Made by a program: the position numbers and the translations under genes | Shown: positions 1-12,001 of the stretch, piece after piece | Position numbering within the stretch: position 1 is the stretch's first letter | Layout of the letters: every line of letters begins with the position of its first letter | Assembly (NCBI GenBank): GCA_029962745.1 | Contig: CM057151.1 | Span: forward strand, 7,664,754-7,728,753 | Source: Echinometra lucunter | Lineage: Eukaryota > Echinodermata > Echinoidea > Camarodonta > Echinometridae | Direction: 5' to 3' | Length of the DNA stretch: 64,000 bases | Notes under the pieces: model-generated | The model's input: the letters and a program-made list of their open reading frames with translations, nothing else | The model's database searches: none | What the model was told of the DNA's origin: nothing

Positions 1-111
1 GCGCTCAGCATTATAAGAATGGAGAAAGGTAATAATGACATATCATGTTATGCTGGGCCCGCTAGAAGAGCAGATGGTAAAAGCTGAAGTGGCTACCCTT
101 GGCAAATAAGA

Positions 112-142
112 CATTATTATCATCATTATTATTATCATTATA

Positions 143-193
<51 letters not shown>

Positions 194-218
194 TATTATT
201 ATTATTATTATCATTATA

Positions 219-302
<84 letters not shown>

Positions 303-412
303 TATTATCATTATCATTATTATTATTATCATTATTATTATTATCATTATTATTATTATCATTATTATCATTATTATTATCATTATTATTATTATCGTTA
401 TTATTATCATTA

Positions 413-443
<31 letters not shown>

Positions 444-504
444 TATTATTATCATTATTATTATCATTATTATCATTATCATTATTATTATTATCATTAT
501 TATC

Positions 505-578
<74 letters not shown>

Positions 579-600
579 CATTATTATTATTATCATTATA
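112..600. repeat. (ATT/ATC)n trinucleotide microsatellite
   Basis: About 490 bases are almost entirely ATT and ATC triplets (ATTATC/CATTAT higher-order runs) with rare interruptions. It is open in several frames and gives poly-Ile or poly-Asn/Asp translations that are not genes. It lies between the left edge and a decayed exon copy of the EEP gene, so it is probably in that gene's third intron. Confidence 0.97.
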
Positions 601-626
601 AGTATTTGAAACAGGCATACTGCTGA

Positions 627-717
627 AGTATTTCATTACCTCTGCAACAGCATTACACTGCTGCCACTTGTAGTAGAAGAGGTGAACCAAAGAGAAATAA
701 GGTACCCTCACAACCAC
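627..717 (-). pseudogene. Degenerate copy of the 3' half of EEP exon 3
   Basis: Read on the minus strand, this stretch translates to VHLFYYKWQQCNAVAEVMKY, matching VHLSYDKWQQCNNVAEIMAY of the real exon 3 (853-1059) in the same frame, with about two thirds of residues conserved. The exon 3 donor is not preserved in place. Upstream it has a pyrimidine-rich stretch ending in TACAAG that could serve as an acceptor. It lies about 200 bases downstream of exon 3 in transcript order, so it is a local duplication. A decayed copy is more likely than a used alternative exon. Confidence 0.65.
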
Positions 718-852
718 TGGGAATCAAGATTATTTAAAGTTTGGGAAAAAGTCACATTTTTCATACACTGAGAACCCCAAGGGCACTAAATCAATAATCG
801 CAGGTGTAAATATGTAATCAAGAAACAAAAGAAATATTTGATGTTAGCTTAC

Positions 853-1059
853 CTCTAATGTATGCCATGATTTCAGCCACATTATTACATTGTTGCCACT
901 TGTCGTAAGAGAGGTGAACTACAGAGACAACAACCTCAAAGCCATTGACCATCAGGGTGACATGGAGAACTTTCCGTTTGATCTTGTCTGTCCTGGAATG
1001 GTGGGACAGGTCCTGCTTCTGGGACTTGAGTATTGGATGCCTACTGAGAAGGGCTAGAC
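853..1059 (-). CDS. EEP protein exon 3 (GLALLSRHPI exon)
   Basis: The exon is 207 bases. The acceptor is AG at 1061-1060 (minus reading CACAG), chosen because an earlier AG in TTCCCAG would put a stop in frame. The donor is GTAAGC at 852. It starts by completing Gly115 and ends with one base of the next codon. It encodes GLALLSRHPI, the typical loop after the catalytic Glu, then a strand-forming VVVSVVHL and the helix YDKWQQCNNVAEIMAYIR. Confidence 0.85.
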
Positions 1060-4000
1060 CTGTGCTGGGAACAAAGCCAAATTTAGGTGATTATAAAAAA
1101 GTGTTAAACTGATATGCATTCTTACTTAATGCAGGGCTGCAAACTAATCTCTCTTTCCTGGGGTCTGGAAATGGAATAAGTTTTTGATAATCTTCATGCA
1201 ATGAACCACTGTAAATATTTATAGAAACTTGGATAATTTGTAACCCATGCGTATGTATCAAACACTCAAGTATCAAGCCTTGATTGTCAGGCTGACTAGA
1301 AGTATACATGAAATAGTGTAATGGATTACTTTCAACCATACTATAGACCCACCAAGGAGTGACAAAATATTTCAAAATAATTGAGAACATTCCATCATTA
1401 TAAGTTGTTCTTATTTTGATGTAATCCTTAACATTGTCTTAGCCACTGCACTATATTACTGAAAACATATTCAACTCATCATTCAGACATCTAGCTGGTT
1501 TAATTATACCCAGAATTACTTTTACTTGCCAATCTTCCATAAGCGTTCATATATTATAAGAATCTGACTTTCTCTTCCTTTATCCAGTTACTTATGGTGA
1601 GCTCCTCTTTTTTTTCAATGCTGCCATCTACAGTTGAGACAAATTCATTCTTGAATTGAACTCTAACCAAGTTTCAGAGTTTACATGAAGCCTGACTGCT
1701 AATGAAAATGTGGCAATTGGACTTCAAAATGATAAAAACATAATACAGGCATAAAAAATACATTTTCTGTAAAATCTATGACTGAAATCTAAATCACTGC
1801 ATCATTTGGTCAAGTTCACATTGTAGCCAAAAATTGTACAAAAGGGCCACAAAACTATTTTTTTTTTGGTGAATGAATCAATATTGAAACCAAAAGCCAT
1901 TAATTTACCCAAAGTTAAGCAAAAAAATTCTTACCAGCCATAAAGAATGTCTCATGGTTATTGATGGCTTTCCATTCCTAAAGATTGTTCAACTCTGGCA
2001 AAAGCTGAATATACTTTCACTCTTACAAAAATTACGTCAGTTAGGATCTTACCTTCATGCTGCCATTCTTGAAGGGCTCCATCTTTTGGTGAGTGCATGT
2101 CATGACCCAGCTGGAATGTGGACCACTTGTACTCGGGCAGCAATAGCTCCTGGAGTTCATCAACCTGGGTTCGACGACGGTGATTAGGAAGGCTGGGGTC
2201 TTCATCTGCCCTCACCTCTTGAAAGCCAATGACATCAAGATTTGAAGCTCTGATCTGGAAGAGAGAAAATTTTGAAATAATATCCCAAGTAAGGTTCGTT
2301 TTGAAAATATTTTTCAATACAGGCTGTAGCCTGTAACCATGCATAGACACAGGGGCGGCGCCTAGGTATTTTGATAGGGGGGCAAGATGGCCCATAGGTG
2401 AGTTTATATACAGTTTAAATGAACAAATAGGGGTATTATGTAATTGCATGACCCAGCCCTCTCTTTCCCCATACTCTTCTTTATTCTTCCTCTTTTTCTT
2501 CTTTTTCTCCTCTTTTTTTCTTGTCACTTGAAAAAAATCAAAGGAGCAGTCGCCCTCTGCCCCCCCCCCTCCAGTAGCGCCGCCCCTGCATATACATTGT
2601 TTCAAACAGTTACTTCATTAGCCTTTAAAAATTAGCAATTTGGGGAGCCATAGGGAAATTTCTACTGGTTTTCTCTTCATCATATATAAATTGCTCATTC
2701 AATAAATGAATCTTGGATCTACAAATATATTTTCTATCATGTTAAAAGAATTAAGAGACTTTATTAAGTCAAGATAACTTCACTCACTCTCCCCCCCCCC
2801 CCCCTCTCCTGTCTCTCCCTTTTAATAGTAATGGCCATGTATTCATATCATTTCATTTCATTTATTTTCATTTCCAACAAATTTTGAAACTGCTCAATTA
2901 TAACTACGTAAGTAGGCTACATAGCAATACATCATTTCACTTAACACTATATGTAAAAATAATTCCAATCAATTAAATTTGTTTGGAAATGTGGGGGACA
3001 GCTAAAAAATGATCATGGCATTACAATGCTAATAACAAATTTCCACTGCATTGTATGTCAATCATTTTATTTGCAATTTTTTATAGATCATCACTCAATA
3101 AATCCAGCATCAAAATAGAAATGCATTGTACTATTTTTTTTGTAAAAGCAGTTTTGTAGAAAATAAGAATATCACCCGAAGTATTGATTTTCACTCAAAC
3201 ACACATAGCTAAAATTAGTTTCCATTACAGTAGGTTTATAGAATGTGGAGAACGTGATCGGAAGGTTGCCATAGTTCCAGACCATAAACTCATGTGACAA
3301 TTACTGTGTGTATTGTTACTTCAATGTGTGACTAATATTGAATATCACTGATATCTATTTTAATACTAAGCAGTTATTCTACAAATATCGAAAGGCGAGA
3401 AATGTAATAGAACACTTGTCAGACAGCAAATATCAATATTTCCTGCAGGGGCTGATATTTTCACTGAAGCGTAGTCTACTGTTCTCAGAGCAAATATTAA
3501 TCCAGATAGTGACAGTCAGCCAAACTAGCTGTCTCATATATCATACATAGAAGTATTCATTAACATGTATTTCAACAGACTCCTGAACATTTGAATTTAT
3601 TTTGGCATTAGATAACATTAATTGATAACAGCCATCAACGGAAGACATGTTTTGACAGACATTAGATTAACAATGCTCCTAAAACCAAAAGCACTACAGC
3701 CATAGGCCAACAGGCATTATTTCACAAGGGGGAGGCTTGATGCCTTCTAAACAAATACCAACACTTCAGTTTCTACTATTCCCACAAGAAAATAGTTTGC
3801 TGACACTTTTTTGTAGTGGAAATGTAAAAATAGAAAAAAAAATAGAAAAGAAGAAAATATAAAGTGGTGGTTGCCCAAACATTGGAATTCTTAAATTTCC
3901 AGGGGTGCATCCCCCTCCCAAATACACCTATGAATATAGCCTCTCCCTCAAGTTCCATGCGAATCCATCACATAATTTCTAAATATCAAACTATATGCCA

Positions 4001-7000
4001 AATGTTACGCATTTGATCATTTCATATATTATCATTAACCCGTTGACAACTGAATTCCGTAATCCCACAGACTTAATACAGGGCCACCCGGTTCCGATAT
4101 GCAAAGGGTTAACCAATCCATAGAACTTAAGGGATCCCTATTACACTGACAATGCATTAAAAGTTGTATAATAAAATTCAATACATGGTTACACATACAC
4201 ATACAGGAGGTAGGTTTTATCTCCATTCATACTTGATATCATTGTATGAATCATTCTTCAGGTTGACATCCATCATTTCTACTTCAGTATTCCAGCTCTT
4301 AAAGGCATTGGCTAACTTTGTGAGCAGCCGATTTAAAAAATTGTCAAACTAAGATGAAACATGTGTATGAGTACTTGTATTTGTACTAAAAACCCATGAA
4401 ACCAACCATAGTTTGGAATGAAAAGCTGTTAGTAAGACACAAACCGCAATTTTATTATTTTTCGTCTCAGAGACAATGACTAAGAGGACCGTTTTGCTCG
4501 AATTAAAAAAATACGCCAATACGCCCAGTATGGTCCGGTGAGCCATGCACGCATGCACACTCCTTACGTCTAGTCTGTGTAACCGACCCTTATATATTTT
4601 TCAAACATTGGTTCATATTTCTAATATTTAAAAATATTTCCTGTGGATATTATACTTTGAAACTTTCATACTGGTCTTTTACACTATAACCCTTATGTTT
4701 ATCCCATTTTCAAGTAACAAAATGAGATTTTTTAAAATCATAACAATGTTAACCAATGCCTTTAATGAAAGAAAAGAAGGAATCCTGGGATTCCTCAGCG
4801 GAGTAATAAGCTTGGATTATCAGCAAGGTTGAATGATTTGACTAATGGACAGTCGGGTCAATTTCAACAGAAATCCCTATCACATAAAAATGAACACAAG
4901 TGTGACTCAATCACAAATTTCTTGAACCCTTTGACAACTGAATCCTCCAATTACCCATTAGCACTAAGTTACACTGGTTCTTCTTACAAAGTATGGATTA
5001 AAAATAAGAATATATCTAATCATTTTCAACACACAGTATTCTTTACCCTTATCAAAATTCTTTTTTTCCCCCTTAAGCCTTTTTTGTTTGTTTGTTTGTT
5101 TGTTTGTTTTTTGTTTTGTTTTTTTCTTTTTGCTCTTGTTGAAGATAATAAGCTAAGCCTCTCTATGGCTTTGTTACCAGCAGTTCCAACTTTTCGGATC
5201 TGGCATTCATCAAATCTCTAACTAGAAATTTCCAATTGTAATTAACTAATTTCTTGTCACATCACAGTATATCTAGAGCAGTGAAACCACCAGTGTCCAA
5301 TGCATGCATACGTTCGTTAGAATCCCAGCTCGTTTCTCCATTAAAATTCTTGATTACCAGTGACAGCCCAATAAATCAAACCATTCCCCACACCTTTATG
5401 CAGTTGACCTGGGATTACTTGGATATACCTGCTCCAATAGTCTTGTGTTTCAGAACACCTTCAGTGCTGACTAGTAATGCTTGGTAAGTTCAATTTTAAT
5501 ATCTGTTCCTTTGCAAAAGGGCACTGCTAGAGGAGTGTCCTGGGACATAAAACCATCACCACCCCAACCTTTCCTGAATTTCTGTCTGTTGTGCAACTGT
5601 GGCTTTTGCTTGCAAATTTAAAAATGCAAAGACTACTGCAGTGATTATACCATTCCCACCCATAAACATTGTTTCTCACCTATTCATTATTATACAAATA
5701 ATGCACAGATGTGAGTGTGTTGGCGGCGATGCAGCGCACTCGAGGGTATTTACAATGTGCGACTAGCACGAGGCACTTGCGCCGAGTGCTTTTGCATAAT
5801 ATTGTAAATACCCAAGATGCCTGCATCGCCCCTAACGTCACGAATTTAAATCTGTGCATTATTTGTTTTATAAAACGGGTCGGCAGTATGACTTTGTAGT
5901 GGAAAATTTGTTAAAACCGCTCCAAATTTCCTCAGATCCCACAGACAAGGAGGCAACGTCTGCTTTCTCTTATGACATCACAAGCGTAGCCAGTGCATGT
6001 GATGCACCCCGGGTGCGACCCTGATCTGAGTAAGCGCATCAAAATCCTTGTGCATGTGATAGACTTCTAGAAAGACCGCGTATTTCATGGCGCACGTGTC
6101 AGTTTTTACACGCTAGAGGTAAAGTGATGCATCCAAAATGCACAGTACTGCACAAAAAATGCACGGCTGGAAGGTTGCGTAGAATTAAAGCATGAACACG
6201 TGACATGCATACGCACTTGCTATTGGCTACATCCTTGAACCCGTTTTATAATATAGAATGACTTCTCATTTCCTCAACTATATACAGTGCCATGTTTGAA
6301 AATACTTTTATCAGATATACCCTTATCTAAGTTTTTGAAATCAAAGTGGAAGCATAAGCAGTTGACATTATGCATATAATCTCGAAGTGTTTGAGAAACA
6401 TAACAAAAAGCTTCAGAAAAAATGATTGAGGCCCCTCGTAGTTTTACTATATTGAATGACAACTTTCTAGCTCTAGAATCTGTCTTTCTTTGTTTATCTC
6501 CTTTTCATTAACAATTACAAAAAACAATACCAAAGTTGAAGACAATTTCTATTTCTAAAAAAAAATATTGGTCTTCACTCTTTCTGTTATTCTCAATTTA
6601 TTAATATTTTGTTACAGTTATTGAAGCATAGCAATGCATAAGTCACAAATGTTTAAACAGTCCCTTTAAAATCTTGATATACAGTATTCACACTAGAACC
6701 TTTGCAAATGCAGAAGTGCTGCACATGTCCTTTGCATTTTTAAGAAGTGTGATTAATCATTCATAATATTTGTCACCTGGTTTTATTCAGAATGGTTGTA
6801 TTAAGGCAGCTTCATTGACATAAAAGATTCCTGCTTCAGAATAAAATCTCTATAGTTGTAACTTATTATTTTTAAGTCTTAATGCATAATAAATGGTTAT
6901 TGAAAGAAGGTGATTCTTTTTTCTTCACTGAGTTGGCTATAAACAGAATTGAAAGAAGTATATTCATAAAAGTTTAAAGAAATATGTATATTTTTTCAAG

Positions 7001-10000
7001 GTTTTCATTAATTAAAAGAAACTCTTTATAAATTTAAAACCAAATAACTGTAAGAAACAATATTTTCAAGTGTGTGTCAAATCTAGAAAAAAAAGCATAA
7101 TAGAAAATCACAAGACCATACATTTCACCAGTAACCTATTTTCTGAATGAATAACTAAAATCTAAGGTTGAAAGCCAAATGCTTTTCCTTCTGTCTGATC
7201 TCTGAATAAATACAAGGACACACCCTTCAACTGTGAGAAGAATGACAACGGCTGAATTATTACACCCTAAGGTAACCTTGTTTAGAGAGAGGAAAGTTAG
7301 CACTGCCCTAAAAACCTTGTAACATTCTTTGTTTCAAGAATAAGTGATTCAATTTTCTTTTGCTTCCTAAAGACTACTACAAGTAATGTACAAAGTCTTG
7401 CAATTTATATAAGATATACAATCTGATGCCAAAATAATAAGCTTTAGGACTAATCTCTGGCAATGCCTGTTTAGAAAATAGAAATTGACTGTCTCTTGTA
7501 TACAGGAAATTAACAAATTGATTGTGATATACACTAAAATCTCCTTGATTAGAAAATACAATTGATTGCTTTTAGCAATGCCTATTACATTCAGGCAAAA
7601 TGATTACAATTTCATACAGGCAGGAAATTAAAAATTTGATGAGGTCCGTGTATTATCCTCGACTTAAAATCACATTCCACGTTATTTGTCACTCAGTTCT
7701 AGTAGTAAAATATCGAATTGTGTGATCTAAGATCATATCATGCCTATTGTATGCTTTGTATGTTTGATTTGTTTCAGTACAGTGATGAAAAACCTGCTTT
7801 CAGCAAGTCTGTAAACAAAAGAAATACATACAAAGAATAACCACAATAATAATTACAAATTATAAACAAAATAATGAATACAAATCTTAAATAGAGGAAC
7901 AGAAATCACAAGAAAAAAAAAACATATATACAATCCCACATATACAAGCACACAAAAATAAATAAAGCGAAATAAAGTGAAAGATCAATGAAATAACTAT
8001 TAAGACCTATGACAATCCAAACAAACCTACTGTAATCACTTCATTGTACAGAGGGAGAGAAGAGGAAATTGTAATGAAAAAAACTGCAATCACTGCAATA
8101 AAGTATCATCAACAGGACTAACAGACTTATAAGAGTTCTGGGAGTTCGATGCCATAGCTCAGCTCACCATACAGGGAAAGAGAGAGTGGAGCGTCACAAC
8201 TGAAAGTAGCTTTGAAATCACTGTGTATGAAATATCAAGAATAAGACCAATGAATATAATCACCTCCGTCAGAGGGAGAGAGAGAGAGAGAAAGGGGGTG
8301 GGGGTTGTGTCACAAATAATTGATTTCCCACTCCACACGTCTCCATTATCACTCAAGTGCAAAGCTTTCTCTTTTATTTCTCTCTCTCTTTATACTTATC
8401 CTACAGTGTGTACATGGATTCTATGTCCTGAAACGCTCCCCTGAAGAGATATGTACAGACAGATCAGTTATAATACTTATCCTACAGTGTGTACATGGAT
8501 TCTATGTCATGAAACTAAACACAGATCATGAAATACAAACTCATAGTACTAGTATCTGACAAGGGTATGTCCCTCTTGATATATGTATCTCAGTTTATTT
8601 CTGAATGACTCTAATCACCCTTAACATTTCTTTGAATATCATTCCTGGCTTCTATTCTTTCATTTTCTTAAGCTTCCCTATTATTTAATCTCTTTCTCTT
8701 TACATCGTCTTCCTTAATTTTAATTTATGTACAAGGTAATTAAATATTCCCTCTCTCATGCTTCATTTAAATGCTCTACCCTGTTCAGTCAAGATGAATT
8801 ACATTTATATCACCATAATCAATTTATCCAATTTTAATAGTCATTTATGCGATATAACAAATACCTGGCTATTCTGTCTTTTCACTTTCTTGTTCAACCA
8901 TTCATGACTCACATCAAGCACCATTCAGATTAAGTCATATTTACCAATTCTTCAGAGACCTGTCACTTGCTACATTTCATGAGCTTTGTGAGGAAGGAAT
9001 ATCCAACAGTCATTTTCTAGGCCACGAGGTAGAGGCTGGTAGTCACCATGGCAACCTCTCAAACTTAAATCCTCCTCTTCCTCCTCCTTCTTACTCTGCT
9101 TCACAACTTTACCTCTCTACTTAAAGACATTGGTTAACATTGTTATGATTTTTAAAAAATCTTGTTTTGTTACTTGAAAATGGGATAAACATAAGGGTTT
9201 AATATACCAGTCTGAAAGTTTCAAAGTATAATATCCACAGGAAGTATTTTTAAATATCAAAAATGTGAACCAATGTTTGAAAAATATACGATGGTCGGTT
9301 GCACAGAATAGACATAAGGAGTGCACATGCGCGTATGACTCACCTAACCGTACTGTGTGTATTGGCGTATCACGCGGCGGGAGGGGCATAACGGCATTTT
9401 CAAATTCAAGCAAAGTGGTCCTCTCAGTGATTGTCTCGTGAGACGAAGGATAATAAAATCGCTGTTTGCGTCTAACTTACACTTTTTCATTCCAAATTAT
9501 GGTTGGTTTCAGGGTTTTTGAGTACAAATACAAGTACTCATGCACATGTTTCATCTTAGTTTGAGAATTTTTTAAATCAGCTACTCACAAAGTTAGCCAA
9601 TGCCTTTAAGATATTCTTTCTATTCTTTCTCTGATGTATCGCCCTTTCTCCTTACTTTTACAGTACCATGTTTCCTTATAGTATCAACTTTATGAGGTAA
9701 TGGTTGGGGCATTCATGAGATACCCCTGGTACTTGCATATATCCTCTTCTTCACCATCCTCCACCTAATGATCCTGAATCATTTCCCCTCAATATTTCAA
9801 CCTACATCTTTGTTGTTTCTATATTTGTTCCATTTAATTTTTGCCACATTAATTTTGTTTAGCTAGTTCATAAAACTCCTACTTTAATTTTCATGGTCAT
9901 ATTTCTTTTTTTAAAATGTCTTCTCCATTTTTCTCTCTCCTTATTTTCGTACTGCTCTTTCTCAAACTTTCTGAATTTCCTCTTACTCTCTTATTAGTGG

Positions 10001-11939
10001 CATAACATGGGTCCAGCTACCGGGGGGGGGGGGGGGGGGGGGGGGCTAATAACATGGAGGGTGGGGAAGGGGGCTCCCGCTGATCTTACTAACACTCGAA
10101 AAAATTGCTGTAAAATTCTGTAAATGATGCATGTACCATTTACACTTGAATACTCTATTGCACTGCTGTTTACAGTTTTACCATAGAATAAACATTACAA
10201 TACTATTTTTTTCAAAAAAGTAATTTACTAGCAGCTCTGCTGCCTTTAATTTACCGTAAATTCTACAGTAATTTTTAACACTGAAGTCTATGAAAAACAA
10301 AATGAGTAAATCAATATTCAAGACTAAATCCTCAAAAGAAAATCTATTGGAAGTAAAAACATCTGCCTTAAAGCTCTGGCACCAGTTTATGATTGTGTTG
10401 TTGTGTATCCGATTTTCCCTCTAATCTAACCAATTATGATCTTGATATTTCATAATGCACATATGTACTTCTTTTCATACAAAAGATGTGATTCTTGAAA
10501 TAAGATCAAATCATTCAAAGGAATCAATGTTCTCTTCTCTCTATGTGATAAATGTATGTACATTGTAGGCAGCGAGCCAAACCACTATGCACAGAAGTCA
10601 AGTTGGAAAGGAAGAAGAGTACTCAAACAAATTATGGGATTGTCACTCGAATGAAATGGTCTAGGGAACATAAAACATACCCACCACTTCTTAAAGAACT
10701 TCTATCTACTTCCATTTGTGATTAACATAAGAAGGGTCAAGAACTGTTCTTATATTGACTATGATTATAAGTCGCTATTTTGCAGAAGAAACTATGATAT
10801 CTGCCAAACAAAGGAGTTTTCAGCTTCTAATGCAAGAGAAATGAATGAACAATACTGGTGTAATCATCCATATAACTTCTACTGAAATGAATAAACTTTT
10901 CTTTAAAATTACCCAGGGTCGTATAAACGGCAAACAGCCAAGCAATGTGTTGAGAGAGAGGAAATAAGCCAGGAAGTCTGAACCAGTACAAATCTCATTA
11001 AAGGTATTGCATGGTTAATAAAGTTTTAAATTTTTTTCTAATTTTTAGATACCTTCATAAGAGTATAACACAACCCTTCAATGCAAGTATAACTGTGAAT
11101 TCTCAATCTCTGTGTTGACTCTAAGATTTACTCATTGTCCCCAAATTCCATGTTTTACAGCTAATTTGCTTAATTACATCAACTCATTGAAGATGTTTAC
11201 TTTTGAAAGTTGCCATCAACATAGCACTTTTATAAGGGTTGAAGAATCTCAAAATTTAAAAGAAAATGAGGATTTATAGGGCGCAGTGATGGGATGAGTA
11301 GATTTATTCAATTGAATCTAATATTCCTTCCTCTTAAAAATCTAGTCGAACAAAACTGATTCATTTTGTTTCAGACCAATTAGATTCACAATGAATACAA
11401 TACACCCACTTCTATGAATTGAAGCTGCAAGTAAAACCAGCTGAGACTTCAACTTGATCAGGATATGTTAAGACTCCCCTTGCTCAATCATGACTATATG
11501 ATCAGGTGTGACAAAGAGATTACTTTTTGTACACAAGATTTCTTTCTGTTTTTGCTACCTAGAAGGCAGACGGCCAAGCATTGCGAGAATGCAGGAAGTT
11601 GAATAAGGAAGTTTGGACCTGTAAAAACCTGATTAATGGCAGATGTATACTTTGCACAAGTTGATATAACTTATGCAGGCATTTACAATGGCAGCTGCAG
11701 AAATAATTTTAATCAATGCTGCAAATGTACATACAAAAATGTAGTCACATTCAAAGAATTTTTTTCTTTTTCTTTTTCCTAAAATGGCCTTTTTTTAGTA
11801 CAGCAATTAATGTATATTTAGAAATTCAAAGAAAGAATTGCAAAATGCAAAGAACTTTCTAGTCCCCTATCACTCCCCCCTCTCTCCCACACCCTCCCTC
11901 ACTCTCAATTACTCACTCACTATCTTTTTCTCTATCTAC

Positions 11940-12001
<62 letters not shown>

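Noticed and set aside
62..717. Poly-Ile and poly-Asn open frames
   Set aside because: Produced by the ATT/ATC microsatellite on both strands.
10010..10060. hAT end AGTGGCATAACATGG
   Set aside because: No matching opposite terminus or target duplication was found.
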